DNA of 64,000 nt, taken from NCBI RefSeq assembly GCF_002086675.1, contig NZ_MVIF01000005.1, forward strand, positions 44,696 through 108,695, read 5' to 3'. The stretch is from Mycobacterium persicum (GTDB lineage Bacteria > Actinomycetota > Actinomycetes > Mycobacteriales > Mycobacteriaceae). Of the stretch, positions 16,039 to 27,300 are shown one piece after another (position 1 is the first letter of the stretch; every line of letters begins with the position of its first letter). The notes under the pieces are model-generated. The model was given only the letters and a program-made list of their open reading frames with translations, did not search any database and had not been told where the DNA came from. The position numbers and the translations under genes were made by a program.

Positions 16039-17295
16039 TCAGTTCAGCCGGGTCGTCCCCATCGAAACCCCGGCACCCGGCAGACGTGCCGCCAGTGCAT
16101 CGCCCATTGCCGCCGCCGGGGTAAGAACGCCCCGCAATTCGGAAAGCCTGTCGCGGTCGAGCGCCAGTGCCAGACCACTTTCCCCGAGCAACACCGCGGT
16201 CGACTGGTATGCGTCGACATCGTGCGCGAATGTCGCCAGGTAACGGGCGCCGGTCGTGGTGGTGGTGTACGTCTCGAATCGATAGTGGCCGCGCTCCCGG
16301 GACTTGCGGCTTGGACCGGTGCCCGGTTTCGGCGTGACGCGCTCCACCAACCGGCGGGGCAGTCGACTGAAGTACCGGTTGCCCAAACCGATGGCGCCCG
16401 CGACGGCGCCGGTGACGATGGCGGATGCGACCGGCGCTGCGAACGACCGTCCCAGACTCATGGTCTCCGAGTAGCGGAACCGCCGGCCGTAGACCCAGTC
16501 CTGTAATGCGTTGCTACGACGGACAATCCGGGTGTTGAATGGGCCCTGCACGAACCCGCCGGTCCAGAAGCCGGCAAGTTCGGGCGCCAGGTCGCGTCCG
16601 CGGCGGCGGGGAAAATCCGGCTGCGCACCCAGTTCGGGTTCGGCGCCGCGATCGGTGGTCAGCGTATACGGGTCGGTGACCAGCCGGTGGGCATCCGGGT
16701 CACGGGATGCGGTGCGCATCGCCTCGGAATACGTTGCAACCGAGCCGCCGGAGACCCAGCGTTGAGAGAACGAGCGGAGCACCAGGTTGGTGTCGCAGAG
16801 TTCACCCGTGCCGTCTTCGATCGCCCGGCGGTACAGCAGATAGACGCTCAAATCCGAAGGCACCGAATCGAATCCGCAGGCGAGCACGATCCGGGCGCCG
16901 GTGTCGGCGGCTTGCTTGTGGTAAAGGTCGATGCTGTTGCGGCAGAACATCAATTCACCGGTCAAGTCGGCATAGTCGGTTCCGGCCTTGGCGCAGGCCG
17001 CCACCAGCGGCAGGCCGTAGCGGGTGTAGGGGCCTACGGTGGTCAGCACCACCCGGGTCCGGGTGGCCATTGCCTCGAGAGTCGCCGGTTGTGACGCGTC
17101 GGCGACGATCAGTGGCCAGTCACGGGCGGCCGGGGCCAACGTTTCCCGCGCGGCGCGCAGCTTTTCGCTGGAGCGGCCGGCCAGCGCAATCCGTGCGCTC
17201 GACCCGGCGCGCGCTAGGTGTTCGGCGGTCAACATGCCCGAGAAGCCGGTGGCGCCATACACGACGATGTCGAACTCGCGTTCGGCCGGACTCAT
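16039..17295 (-). CDS. Trans-acting enoyl reductase (Rv2953 homologue)
   Basis: Works in trans with PpsD, which lacks its own enoyl reductase, to reduce the double bond during phthiocerol and phenolphthiocerol assembly. The protein is 418 residues, the same as Rv2953, and clearly similar throughout. It has the N-terminal Rossmann motif VYGATGFSG (12-20) and a saccharopine-dehydrogenase-like organisation. ATG 17295. It follows the Rv2952-type methyltransferase on the same strand after 54 bases, as in M. tuberculosis, so the two are probably cotranscribed. Loss in M. tuberculosis gives unsaturated DIM. Confidence 0.93.
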   Translation of the reverse strand: MSPAEREFDIVVYGATGFSGMLTAEHLARAGSSARIALAGRSSEKLRAARETLAPAARDWPLIVADASQPATLEAMATRTRVVLTTVGPYTRYGLPLVAACAKAGTDYADLTGELMFCRNSIDLYHKQAADTGARIVLACGFDSVPSDLSVYLLYRRAIEDGTGELCDTNLVLRSFSQRWVSGGSVATYSEAMRTASRDPDAHRLVTDPYTLTTDRGAEPELGAQPDFPRRRGRDLAPELAGFWTGGFVQGPFNTRIVRRSNALQDWVYGRRFRYSETMSLGRSFAAPVASAIVTGAVAGAIGLGNRYFSRLPRRLVERVTPKPGTGPSRKSRERGHYRFETYTTTTTGARYLATFAHDVDAYQSTAVLLGESGLALALDRDRLSELRGVLTPAAAMGDALAARLPGAGVSMGTTRLN

Positions 17296-17349
17296 CCGGG
17301 TGACACTACCCGAGCATCGCTGCGCCCCTGGGGCGGGCGGTTGGCCGTC

Positions 17350-18162
17350 TCACTCCTTGACGAAGCAGTACATCCGGTAGGAAATGTCGCCGCTTTCCAG
17401 GTAGCGGGACAGCTGGGTGCCTTGCACCCCGATGTATTCCCGGCCCGCGAAACGAAGAAAGGCCGGTAGATGGCGTTCGACCAGCTCTCGTGACTTCTGG
17501 GAATTCCTTTCAATGCCGCGCAGGACCTCGGCGTTGATCTCCCGCTGCGACAGTTGCCGCAGCGGGGCGCCGGCCAGATCGGCCTCCCAGTCGGGAATCT
17601 CGTTGCCGGGGCGCAGGTCGGCGTAGGCGAAGTACCCTCCCGGACGCAGCACCCGCACCACCTCGGCGAGGAAGCGGCGGAAGTGCGGATAGCAGTGCGA
17701 GGCTTCGACATTGAGAACCACGTCGAAGGATTCGTCGTCGAAGGGCAGATTTTCGGCGTCGCCTCGCACGAAATCAAGACCCGGCAAGTGGTGTCGCTTC
17801 TGGCAAAGTCTGATACCGGCCGGGTTCAAGTCGAGCGCCGTGTAGGAGGCCGGCGCCAAGGTGCGTGTCAGGTAGGAGGCTCCGCCGCCGTGGCCGCAAC
17901 TGACCTCCAGCACCCGTTTGCCCGTCAGGTCGGCCTGGGTCGCCGTGCGGTGGTACAGGTTGATGTGGGCTCGGTTGGGCTCGTCGGATTCCTCCAGGGG
18001 CAGGGCCATCGGCGGATCTTCCTCATAAGCCCAGTTGATGAACACGATTTCGTCGTTACCGAGCCCGCGCGTCATCAGCGGGTACCAGAACCGCCAAACT
18101 CGCTTGTAGAGCGCGGTGCTCCCGGCGCGGGCAAGCAGGCTGTGGGTGGGACTGAAGGGCAT
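17350..18162 (-). CDS. Phthiotriol/phenolphthiotriol dimycocerosate methyltransferase (Rv2952)
   Basis: O-methylates the C3 hydroxyl of phthiotriol and phenolphthiotriol dimycocerosates to give phthiocerol-type lipids. It has 270 residues from ATG 18162, identical in length to Rv2952 and closely similar ([39 protein letters not shown]). The SAM motif is [10 protein letters not shown], about 84-93. A TTG two codons upstream is an alternative start. It is divergent from the ketoreductase gene, sharing a 176-base intergenic region. A paralogue lies at 43344-44153. Confidence 0.95.
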   Translation of the reverse strand: MPFSPTHSLLARAGSTALYKRVWRFWYPLMTRGLGNDEIVFINWAYEEDPPMALPLEESDEPNRAHINLYHRTATQADLTGKRVLEVSCGHGGGASYLTRTLAPASYTALDLNPAGIRLCQKRHHLPGLDFVRGDAENLPFDDESFDVVLNVEASHCYPHFRRFLAEVVRVLRPGGYFAYADLRPGNEIPDWEADLAGAPLRQLSQREINAEVLRGIERNSQKSRELVERHLPAFLRFAGREYIGVQGTQLSRYLESGDISYRMYCFVKE

Positions 18163-18338
18163 GGGCAAGCAGTATGGCAGACGCCGAAGACGAGCGAGTC
18201 CGTTGCGGGAACTGCGTCGACCGCGTTGAGCTCTGGACCGTTGCCCGCCGCCGGTCCGGCGTCGGCCGGCCCGCCGGAAGCGGCCTGCTGAGGTAGCCTC
18301 CCCGGCATGTCAGTGATCAACACCGCGGAATGCGGGCA
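18163..18338. promoter_or_regulatory. Divergent promoter region, Rv2952-type and Rv2951c-type genes
   Basis: 176 bases separate the minus-strand methyltransferase from the plus-strand ketoreductase, so promoters for both directions must lie here or within the genes. The right half is very GC-rich with several GCCGG words. No defined -10 box was identified. Confidence 0.4.
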
Positions 18339-19514
18339 GTGAGCAGGGGCGGATTTCGTTTCGGCTTTGTCGATTCGCTGGTGCACTCGCGGTTTCGGCC
18401 CGGTTGGCTGGCGCGGTCCAGTATGGTGGCGGCCACGCTGACCGGTGCCGATTCCTATTGGGTGGGTGACCATCTGAACGGGCTGGTGCCGCGCTCGATC
18501 GCGACACCCGAATATCTGGGAATCGCGGCGAAACTGGTGCCCAGCGTCGACGCGAACTACGAGCCGTGGACGATGCTGGGAAACCTCGCCTATGGCAGAC
18601 CCAAGCGGTTGCGGCTCGGCATATGCGTGACCGACGCCGGTCGCCGCAACCCGGCGGTCACGGCCCAGGCCGCCGCGACCCTGCAACTGCTTACCCGGGG
18701 TAACGCCATGCTCGGCATCGGTGTCGGGGAACGTGAAGGCAACGAGCCCTACGGCGTGGAGTGGACCAGACCGGTGGCGCGCTTTGAAGAAGCGCTGGCC
18801 ACAATACGTGCGTTGTGGAATGCGAACGGGGAGCTTGTCTCGCGCGAATCGGCGTACTTTCCGCTGCATAACGCCGCGTTCGAGCTGCCACCATACCGGG
18901 GAAAATGGCCGGAAATCTGGGTCGCCGCGCACGGTCCGCGGATGCTGCGGGCAACCGGACGCTACGCCGATGCCTGGGTTCCGATTGTGCTCGTGCGTCC
19001 CGGCGACTACAGCACGGCCCTCGAAGCCGTGCGCACCGCGGCATCCGACGCCGGTCGTGACCCGATGTCGATCATCCCCTCGGCGGTGCGCGGCGTAATC
19101 ACCGGCCGAGATCGCGACGACGTCGAGGAGGCGCTGGACTCTGTCGTCGTGAAGATGACCGCGCTGGGGGTGCCCGGTACGGCCTGGGCCCGCCACGGTG
19201 TCGAGCATCCGATGGGAGCCGACTTCGCCGGGGTCCAGGATGTCATTCCCCAAACCATGGACGAGCAGACGGTCTTGTCATACACCGCGAAAGTCCCGCC
19301 CGCGCTCATGAAAGAGGTTGTCTTCAGCGGCACCCCCGAGGAAGTCGTCGACCAAGTAGCCCAATGGCGCGATCACGGCCTCGAGTACCTGCTGGTGATC
19401 AATGGCAGTCTGGTCAATCCCAGCCTGCGCAAGGCGGTCGCGGCGAGCCTGCCGCACGCCCAGGTGCTGCGCGGACTCAGGAAGCTGGGCGTCAGCTCGC
19501 CGAAGCGCCGCTGA
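18339..19514 (+). CDS. Phthiodiolone/phenolphthiodiolone dimycocerosate ketoreductase (Rv2951c)
   Basis: An F420-dependent LLM-class reductase that converts phthiodiolone to phthiotriol, the step before methylation by the Rv2952 enzyme. The protein follows Rv2951c closely ([50 protein letters not shown]). It has 391 residues from GTG 18339, roughly ten longer at the C-terminus than Rv2951c as I recall it. ATG 18330 is an equally possible start. It is the first gene of a plus-strand run leading into fadD29. Confidence 0.93.
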   Translation: MSRGGFRFGFVDSLVHSRFRPGWLARSSMVAATLTGADSYWVGDHLNGLVPRSIATPEYLGIAAKLVPSVDANYEPWTMLGNLAYGRPKRLRLGICVTDAGRRNPAVTAQAAATLQLLTRGNAMLGIGVGEREGNEPYGVEWTRPVARFEEALATIRALWNANGELVSRESAYFPLHNAAFELPPYRGKWPEIWVAAHGPRMLRATGRYADAWVPIVLVRPGDYSTALEAVRTAASDAGRDPMSIIPSAVRGVITGRDRDDVEEALDSVVVKMTALGVPGTAWARHGVEHPMGADFAGVQDVIPQTMDEQTVLSYTAKVPPALMKEVVFSGTPEEVVDQVAQWRDHGLEYLLVINGSLVNPSLRKAVAASLPHAQVLRGLRKLGVSSPKRR

Positions 19515-19693
19515 CCATCGGGTTAATTCTGCGCCGCGGGCACAGTGGCCAAGACCTGTTATTGTCGTGGGGCCTCATCGACGTGGCATTGCGCCTCCGG
19601 GCAATCTACGAGCCGTATATGCGCCGATTCCGATTCGAAGGACACGGCAGCAAAACGTCCGTAGTCTCTTCCGTCAAGAGCCGAAGGATGATC

Positions 19694-21553
19694 ATGCAGA
19701 CGAACTTGTCATTTCAGGCTGGGGGCGAGGTGGCAACGCAAACCGAACGGATCGCGGATCCGCAAGCGGTGCAACCGTCGAACGGGACCGCAACGCGATT
19801 CGCGATGAGCGAATCGTCGCTCACTGATCTGCTGCAGAAGGCAGCCAGCCAGTACCCCAACCGTGCCGCGTACAAGTTCATCGACTACGAGGTAGATCCG
19901 AAGGGATTCACCGAAACCCTCACCTGGTGGCAGGTCAATCGGCGCGCGACGATCGTCGCGGACGAGCTGAGGATCTGCGGGTCGAGCGGTGATCGGGTGG
20001 CGATATTGGCCCCCCAGGGACTCGAATACATCGTTGCCTTCCTGGGCACGCTGCAGGCCGGTCTGATCGCCGTTCCGCTGCCGGTACCGCAGTTCGGCAT
20101 CCACGACGAACGAATTTCCGCGGCCCTGCGGGATTCCCTGCCGACGGTCATTCTGACGACGTCGTCGGCTGTCGACGAAGTCGTCAAGTATGTGCCGCAT
20201 GCCCGCGCCCCGCAGGGCAGCGAACCCGTCGTCGTCGCGATCGACTCGCTGGACCTGGACTCGCCGCGGGAACTGACCCCCGCCGCGCCCGCACATCCGG
20301 GCACCGCCTACATCCAGTACACGTCGGGGTCGACCCGCTCGCCGGCCGGTGTTGTCCTGTCGCACAAGAACGTCATCAGCAATTGCGTACAGCTGATGTC
20401 CGATTACCTCGGGGACACGGAAAAGGTTCCGTCCACCGCGGTGTCGTGGCTGCCGTTCTATCACGACATGGGCTTGATGTTGGGCGTCATTCTCCCGATG
20501 ATCAACCAGGACACCGCAGTGTTGCTGAGCCCGATGGCATTTCTGCAGCGGCCGGCCCGCTGGATGCAATTGCTGGGCCGACATCGTGGACAGATTTCCA
20601 GTGCACCGAATTTCGGCTTCGACTTGGCCGTGCGCCGAACATCCGATGAGGATATGGCCGGTCTCGATCTCGGGCACGTGCGGGCGATCGCGACCGGCGC
20701 CGAACGCGTAAACCCCGCCACGGTCCGGCGTTTCATCGACCGGTTCGCCAAGTTCAACCTCAGCCAGACCGCGATCCGACCCTCGTACGGACTCGCCGAG
20801 GCGACGGTGTACGTGGCGACCGCCGGACCGGGACGCCCGCCCAAGACTGTCTGTTTCGACTACCAGCATTTGGCGGCCGGCCGAGCGAAGCGCTGCGAGA
20901 GCGACGGCGATGAAGGCGCCAAGCTGGTCAGTTACGGTACGCCGCGGGCATCCACCGTGCGGATCGTCGATCCCGACACCAGGACCGAGACTCGCCAGGG
21001 AACCGTCGGCGAGATTTGGGTGCAGGGCGACAACGTCGCCATGGGCTATTGGCGAAACCCCGAACTCACCGAGCGGACCTTCGGGGCAAAGCTCGTCGAT
21101 CCCTCGGCCGGCACGCCGGTCGGTCCGTGGCTGCGGACCGGAGACCTCGGCGTCATGTTCGAGGACGAAATGTTCATCACCGGCCGTATCAAGGATCTGT
21201 TGGTGGTGGATGGGTCCAACCACTATCCCGACGACATCGAGGCGACGATCCAGGAGATCACCGGTGGCCGGGTGGTGGCGATAGCGGTGCCCGACGACCG
21301 CACCGAGCAGCTGGTCACCATCATCGAGGTCACGACGTGGGGTCACCCCGACGACGCGGCAGCGGATAGGCTGCGCACGGTCAAACGTGACGTCACGTCC
21401 GCGATATCGCGTTTACACCGGGTACGTGTCGCGGATGTCGTTATGGTGGCTCCGGGCTCGATCCCCGTCACCACCAGCGGTAAGGTCCGACGTTCAACCT
21501 GCGTCGAGCGTTACCTGAACCAGGAATTCACCCGCGTGGACGGTGCCGCATGA
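19694..21553 (+). CDS. fadD29: Long-chain fatty acid AMP ligase FadD29
   Basis: Activates p-hydroxyphenylalkanoates made by Pks15/1 as acyl-adenylates and loads them onto PpsA for phenolphthiocerol synthesis. It is 619 residues from ATG 19694, matching M. tuberculosis FadD29 in length and N-terminus (GGEVATQ, RFAMSESSL). The AMP-binding motif YTSGSTRSPAG starts at Y209, and the fatty-acyl-AMP-ligase features follow. AAGG sits about 7 bases upstream of the chosen start; the open frame reaches further back into the ketoreductase gene without similarity. It is followed by the chorismate lyase after 43 bases and belongs to the PGL-specific operon. Confidence 0.95.
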   Translation: MQTNLSFQAGGEVATQTERIADPQAVQPSNGTATRFAMSESSLTDLLQKAASQYPNRAAYKFIDYEVDPKGFTETLTWWQVNRRATIVADELRICGSSGDRVAILAPQGLEYIVAFLGTLQAGLIAVPLPVPQFGIHDERISAALRDSLPTVILTTSSAVDEVVKYVPHARAPQGSEPVVVAIDSLDLDSPRELTPAAPAHPGTAYIQYTSGSTRSPAGVVLSHKNVISNCVQLMSDYLGDTEKVPSTAVSWLPFYHDMGLMLGVILPMINQDTAVLLSPMAFLQRPARWMQLLGRHRGQISSAPNFGFDLAVRRTSDEDMAGLDLGHVRAIATGAERVNPATVRRFIDRFAKFNLSQTAIRPSYGLAEATVYVATAGPGRPPKTVCFDYQHLAAGRAKRCESDGDEGAKLVSYGTPRASTVRIVDPDTRTETRQGTVGEIWVQGDNVAMGYWRNPELTERTFGAKLVDPSAGTPVGPWLRTGDLGVMFEDEMFITGRIKDLLVVDGSNHYPDDIEATIQEITGGRVVAIAVPDDRTEQLVTIIEVTTWGHPDDAAADRLRTVKRDVTSAISRLHRVRVADVVMVAPGSIPVTTSGKVRRSTCVERYLNQEFTRVDGAA

Positions 21554-21596
21554 CGGCACACGTATGGGGGTTTGCGCGTTACCCGAGACATGGAAT

Positions 21597-22187
21597 ATGA
21601 CCGACTGCACGCTATCTGATGAAGAGATCCGACACCTCGATCGCGATCTTCGGATACTCATCGCAACCAATGGCACCCTGACACGGATTCTTAACGTGGT
21701 GGCCAACGAAGAGATCGTCATGCAGATTGTCAATCAACATATTCGGCGGGCCGCACCAAAAATGGTCGAACTCGGCCGATCGGCGGAAAGCCGGGTTCTG
21801 CACCGCAATATTCTGCTCAAGGGCCGGAATTCAGGCAACGTGTTCGTGGCCGCGGAGTCGTTGGTCGCCATTGATCTGCTGCCCGCCGAAATAGTGGCGC
21901 GATTGACCAGAACGGATCACCCTATTGGCGAGGTTATGGCAGCCAGCTACATCGAGACATTCAAGGAGGCGGCCAAAGTCTGGGTCGGAGCCTCGCCCCG
22001 CTGGCTCGCTCTCGACGGATACCAGCATTCGCGCCGCAGAACCGTCGCGCGCCGCTACCGCATTTTGTCGGGCGGTCAGCCGATCATGCTTATCACCGAG
22101 TATTTCCTCCGCACCGTATTCCAAGATGTCCCGCATGAGGAAGCCGATTGCCGCCAGTTTTCGAACGTCATCACTGCGGCGCGCTAG
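21597..22187 (+). CDS. Chorismate pyruvate-lyase (Rv2949c homologue)
   Basis: Converts chorismate to p-hydroxybenzoate and pyruvate, supplying the phenol head of PGL and of p-hydroxybenzoic acid derivatives. The protein is 196 residues (Rv2949c is 199) and aligns throughout: NGTLTRILN, ILLKGRNS, GEVMAASYIETFKEAAKVWVG and the C-terminal QFSN. ATG 21597 was chosen by that alignment. It lies between fadD29 and fadD22 with short gaps (43 and 15 bases), so it should be expressed with them. Confidence 0.95.
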   Translation: MTDCTLSDEEIRHLDRDLRILIATNGTLTRILNVVANEEIVMQIVNQHIRRAAPKMVELGRSAESRVLHRNILLKGRNSGNVFVAAESLVAIDLLPAEIVARLTRTDHPIGEVMAASYIETFKEAAKVWVGASPRWLALDGYQHSRRRTVARRYRILSGGQPIMLITEYFLRTVFQDVPHEEADCRQFSNVITAAR

Positions 22188-22202
22188 GGCGGTCACCTAC
22201 TA

Positions 22203-24299
22203 ATGCGGAATGGCAACCTGGCAGGGTTCCTGGCTGAGCGGGCTTCGGAAGCGGGATGGTGCGACCGGCCCGCCTACCATGCGCCGGAGATCGTCACACA
22301 CGGCCAAATCCATGACGGCGCCGCGCGGCTTGCGCAGGTGCTGCGACAACGCGGCCTCGGCGCCGGGGATCGCGTCCTACTGTGCCTTCCGGATTCACCG
22401 GAGCTGGTGCAGCTCTTGCTGGCGTGCCTGGCTCGAGGCGTCATGGCGTTTCTGGCGAATCCGGAGTTGCATCGCGACGATCATGCGTTTCTGGAGCGCG
22501 ACACCGAGCCGGCGCTGGTCGTCACCTCCGGCCCGTTGTGCGGCCGGTTTCGCCCGTCGGGTGTGGTCGATGCCGCCGAGCTGTTGTCGGCGGCGGCGCG
22601 GGCCCAGCCCGCGGAATACGAGCGGCTCGAGGGCGATGCCGACGCATATGCGACCTACACCTCCGGTACCACCGGGCCGCCGAAAGCGGCCATCCATCGG
22701 CACGCCGACCCGTTGACATTTGTTGACGCCATGTGTCACCAGGCGCTGCGGCTCACGGCCGACGACACGGGGCTGAGCACCGCACGCATGTATTTCGCCT
22801 ATGGCCTGGGTAATTCGGTCTGGTTCCCCCTTGCGACCGGCGGTTCCGCGGTCATCAATCCATTGCCGGTGGGTGCGGAAATGGCCGCCACGCTGTGCGA
22901 GAGATTCGAGCCGTCCGTGCTCTATGGCGTGCCGAATTTCTTTGCCAGGGTTGTCGACACCTGTTCTTCGGAGTCTTTTCGGACGCTCCGGTGCCTGGTG
23001 TCAGCGGGCGAGGCCCTCGACAGGGGACTCGCCGAGCGGCTGGTCGAATTTTTCGGCGGTATCCCCATTCTTGACGGAATCGGATCCACGGAGGTGGGCC
23101 AGACCTTCGTCTCGAATACCGTCGACGAATGGCGTCCGGGAACTATGGGAAAGGCTCTTCCGCCCTACGAGATTCGTGTTCTGGGACCGGATGGCGCACC
23201 CGCAGAACCCGGGGTGGACGGAAATCTATGGGTCCGCGGACCATCGATCGCGACCGGCTACTGGAACTGTCCCGAACCGATCCTGGAGGATGACGGGTGG
23301 CTCGACACCCGCGACACGGTCTGGATCGACGCCGAGGGTTGGGTTTCGTACCGTTGCCGCGCGGATGACACGGAAATCGTCGGAGCCGTCAACGTCAATC
23401 CGCGGGAAGTCGAACGACTCGTGGTCGAGCACGACGCGGTGGCTGAGGTCGCCGTTGTCGGAGTGAAGGAGTCCACCGGCGCCTCGGCACTGCAGGCATT
23501 TCTGGTGCCGGCAGGCCACGCGGTCATCGACGAATCGGTGATGCGAGACATCCACCGGGGGTTGCTGACCAGACTGTCCGCATTCAAGGTCCCGCACAGA
23601 CTCGCCGTCGTGGAACGGCTTCCCCGGACCGCCAACGGAAAGTTGTTGCGGAGCGCGCTTCGTGCCAAGAGCCCAGCGAAACCGATCTGGGAACTCTCGT
23701 CGGCCCAGCCCCGGCCTGACACCGACCCACGGCTCGACGACCACTCGGCTGCCGGGCGGACCGCCGGCGAGGTGACGCTGAAGGAACGGCTGAGCGCGTT
23801 GCAGCAGGAGCGTCACCGGTTGGTGGTGGAGGCGGTGTCTGCCGAGGCCGCCAAGATGCTGGGTGAGCCGGATCCGCAGTCGCTCAATCGGGATGTCGCG
23901 TTCTCCGAGCTAGGGTTTGACTCCCAGATGACGGTCGTACTTTGTCATCGGCTGGCCGCGGCTACCGGCCTGCGGCTCCCGGAAACGGTCGGGTGGGACT
24001 ACGGCTCGATATCGGGATTGGCCCAATATTTGGAGGCCGAACTGTCCGGTGGGGGCCGGGCGGCCATGCCCCTGTCGGCGAATATCGACGCGAAGGGGCG
24101 AGTCGACGAGGAATTGACAAGAATCGATGAGCTGGTACTGACGATCGGGGACGGCGACAAGCAGCGCGTGGCCGACCGTTTGCGTGCCATCCTCGGCACC
24201 ATCACCGACGCCGGTGATCGGTTGGGCAAACGGATCCAGGACGCCTCGACTCCGGACGAAATTTTCCAGCTGATCGATGCGGAGTTGGGCGAATCATGA
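22203..24299 (+). CDS. fadD22: p-Hydroxybenzoyl-AMP ligase/carrier protein FadD22
   Basis: Activates p-hydroxybenzoate as its adenylate and loads it onto its own C-terminal carrier domain, then passes it to Pks15/1. The adenylation domain carries [14 protein letters not shown] from Y152. The ACP serine is S574 in LGFDSQM. At 698 residues it is close to the M. tuberculosis protein, and the N-terminus MRNGNLAG is nearly identical. The ATG is at 22203. The pks15/1 start follows after 16 bases, so synthesis is coupled. Confidence 0.96.
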   Translation: MRNGNLAGFLAERASEAGWCDRPAYHAPEIVTHGQIHDGAARLAQVLRQRGLGAGDRVLLCLPDSPELVQLLLACLARGVMAFLANPELHRDDHAFLERDTEPALVVTSGPLCGRFRPSGVVDAAELLSAAARAQPAEYERLEGDADAYATYTSGTTGPPKAAIHRHADPLTFVDAMCHQALRLTADDTGLSTARMYFAYGLGNSVWFPLATGGSAVINPLPVGAEMAATLCERFEPSVLYGVPNFFARVVDTCSSESFRTLRCLVSAGEALDRGLAERLVEFFGGIPILDGIGSTEVGQTFVSNTVDEWRPGTMGKALPPYEIRVLGPDGAPAEPGVDGNLWVRGPSIATGYWNCPEPILEDDGWLDTRDTVWIDAEGWVSYRCRADDTEIVGAVNVNPREVERLVVEHDAVAEVAVVGVKESTGASALQAFLVPAGHAVIDESVMRDIHRGLLTRLSAFKVPHRLAVVERLPRTANGKLLRSALRAKSPAKPIWELSSAQPRPDTDPRLDDHSAAGRTAGEVTLKERLSALQQERHRLVVEAVSAEAAKMLGEPDPQSLNRDVAFSELGFDSQMTVVLCHRLAAATGLRLPETVGWDYGSISGLAQYLEAELSGGGRAAMPLSANIDAKGRVDEELTRIDELVLTIGDGDKQRVADRLRAILGTITDAGDRLGKRIQDASTPDEIFQLIDAELGES

Positions 24300-24315
24300 A
24301 GAGGAGCAAGTGGCG

Positions 24316-27300
24316 ATGACGACGAGCATGGAAGGCGCCGACCAGCAGAGCGAAAAGCTCTTCCGCTATCTGAAAAAGGTTGCTGTCGAGCTCGATGAGG
24401 CACGCGCGCGGCTGCGGGATTACGAACAGCGCGCCACCGAACCGGTGGCGGTGGTGGGTATCGGGTGTCGCTTTCCGGGCGGGGTCGATTCCGCGGAGAA
24501 GTTGTGGGAGGTGGTCGCCGAGGGTCGGGATCTGGTGTCGGAGTTTCCGACGGATCGCGGCTGGGATGTGGAGGGGTTGTTCGATCCGGACCCCGATGCC
24601 GAGGGCAAGACCTATACGCGCTGGGGCGCGTTCCTAGACGATGCCGCGGGTTTTGACGCCGGGTTTTTCGGGATCGCCCCCGGTGAGGTGTTGGCGATGG
24701 ATCCCCAGCAGCGATTGATGCTGGAGGTTTCGTGGGAGGCGTTGGAGCACGCGGGAATTGACCCGCTGTCGTTGCGGGGGTCGGCGACCGGGGTGTTCAC
24801 CGGGATCTTCGCGCCGAGTTATGGCAGCAAGGAAACCGGGGGGCTGCAAGGGTACGGGTTGACCGGCACGGCGGTCAGCGTGGCCTCGGGTCGAGTTTCC
24901 TACGTGTTGGGGCTGGAAGGCCCGGCGGTGTCGGTGGACACGGCATGCTCGTCGTCGCTGGTGGCCATCCACTGGGCGATGGCGTCGTTGCGCTCGGGGG
25001 AGTGCGACTTGGCGTTGGCCGGCGGGGTGACGGTGATGGGGTTGCCGTCGATCTTCGTCGGATTCAGCCGGCAGCGGGGACTGGCGGCCGACGGTCGCTG
25101 CAAGGCGTTCGCCGCGGCGGCCGATGGGACGGGCTGGGGTGAGGGCGCCGGCGTGGTGGTCCTCGAGCGGCTCTCGGATGCGCTGCGGTTGGGGCACTCG
25201 GTGCTGGCGGTGGTGCGCGGTAGCGCCATCAATCAGGACGGCGCGTCCAATGGCTTGACCGCGCCCAACGGGCTGGCCCAACAGCGGGTCATTCGGGCGG
25301 CGTTGGGCAGCGCCGGGTTGACCGCGGCAGACGTGGACGTGGTGGAGGCCCACGGGACGGCCACCACGTTGGGTGACCCGATCGAAGCGAATGCCTTGTT
25401 GGCCACGTACGGCCAAGCCCGTCCTGCGGAGCGGCCGTTGTGGGTGGGTTCGATCAAGTCGAACATGGGTCATACCCAGGCCGCGGCGGGCGTGGCCGGG
25501 GTCATCAAGATGGTGCAGGCGATGCGGCATGGCCTGATGCCGGCGACGCTGCACGTGGATGCGCCTTCGCCGCGGGTGGATTGGGAAAGCGGCGCGGTGT
25601 CGGTGTTGACCGAGGCCCGGGACTGGCCCGTCGACGGGCGTCCGCGCCGGGCCGGAGTGTCCTCGTTCGGGATCAGCGGCACCAACGCCCACGTGATCCT
25701 GGAGCAGGCTCCCGCGCCGGCCCCCGTCGCGACGGACCACACCACCGGGGACGGACACCGGTTGTCGGTGCTGCCGTGGGTGGTGTCGGCCAGATCGGCT
25801 GAGGCGTTGACAGCGCAGGCGGGCCGGTTGGCGGCCCATGTGCAGGCCAACCCGGGATTGGATCCGCTCGACGTGGGCTGCGCGCTTGCCGGCCGGTCGG
25901 TGTTCGAGCATCGAGCCGTGGTGGTCGGCGCCGACCGGCAGGCGTTGATCGCGGGGCTGACCAGCGTGGCCGATGGTGACCCGGGCGCCGGCGTCGCGGT
26001 GGGTCAAGCGGGTCCGCCGGGCAAGACGGCGGTGGTGTTTCCCGGGCAGGGCTCTCAGCGCCTCGGGATGGGCCGCGAGTTGTACGAGCGGCTGCCGGTA
26101 TTCGCCGAAGCCTTCGACGAAGTGGCCGATGAGTTGGATCAGCATCTGAGATTGCCGCTGCGCGAAGTTGTCTGGGGTAGCGATGCGGCGTTGCTGGATA
26201 CCACCGAGTTTGCTCAGCCGGCGCTGTTCGCGGTCGAGGTGGCGTTGTTCGCGGTGTTGCGGCGCTGGGGTGTGCAGCCCGATTTCGTGATGGGCCACTC
26301 GGTGGGGGAGCTGTCGGCGGCGTACGTCGCCGGGGTGTTGACCCTGGCGGACGCGGCCATGTTGGTGGTGGCGGTGGCCGCTTCAGAAAATGAGGTGACG
26401 CCGCTGCTGGGCGAGGGGGTGGGCATCGCCGCGATCAACGCGCCCGGATCGGTGACCATCTCCGGCGCCGAGGCCGCCGTGAGCCCGATCGCGGATCGCT
26501 TCGCCGAGCAGGGTCGGCGGGTGCACCGGTTGGCGGTGTCGCATGCTTTTCATTCGCCGCTGATGGAGCCGATGCTCGACGAGTTCACCCGGATTGCGGC
26601 CCGGTTCGAGCCGCGGCCGCCGCAAATCGGCCTGGTGTCGAACGTCACGGGCGAATTAGCCGGCGCCACAGGTGATTTCGGGTCAGCGTCGTATTGGGTC
26701 GACCATGTCCGGCGGCCGGTGCGTTTCGCCGACAGCGCGCGCCATGCACAGCAGCTCGGCGCGACGCACTTCATCGAGGTCGGTCCCGGCAGTGGTTTGA
26801 CGAGCTCCATCGAGCAGTCGTTGGCCCCGGCTGAGGCGGTCGTGGTGTCGATGCTCGGTAAAGACCGTCCCGAATTGGCCGCTGCGCTGGGTGCGGCCGG
26901 TCAGTTGTTCACCACTGGTGTGCCGGTGGATTGGCCGGCAGTGTTCGCCGGCTCGGGTGGACGGCGCGTCGACTTGCCCACGTATGCCTTTCAGCGGCGG
27001 CGGTTTTGGGAGACGCCGGGCGGCGACGGGCCCGCCGACGCGGTCGGTCTGGGTCTGGGCCCGACCGAACATGCGTTGCTGGGTGCGGTGGTCGAGCGGC
27101 CCGACTCCGACGGAGTGGTATTGACGGGCCGGTTGTCGTTGGCCGATCAACCGTGGCTGGCCGATCACGTCGTCGGCGGGGTGGTGCTGTTCCCCGGGGC
27201 GGGTTTTGTGGAGTTGGTCATCCGCGCCGCCGACGAGGTCGGCTGTGCGGTCATCGACGAGCTGATCCTGGCCGCGCCGCTGGTGATGCACCCGGGCGCC

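Noticed and set aside
24634..26298. A 554-codon minus-strand frame inside pks15/1
   Set aside because: It is a shadow of the KS/AT coding region with low-complexity composition.
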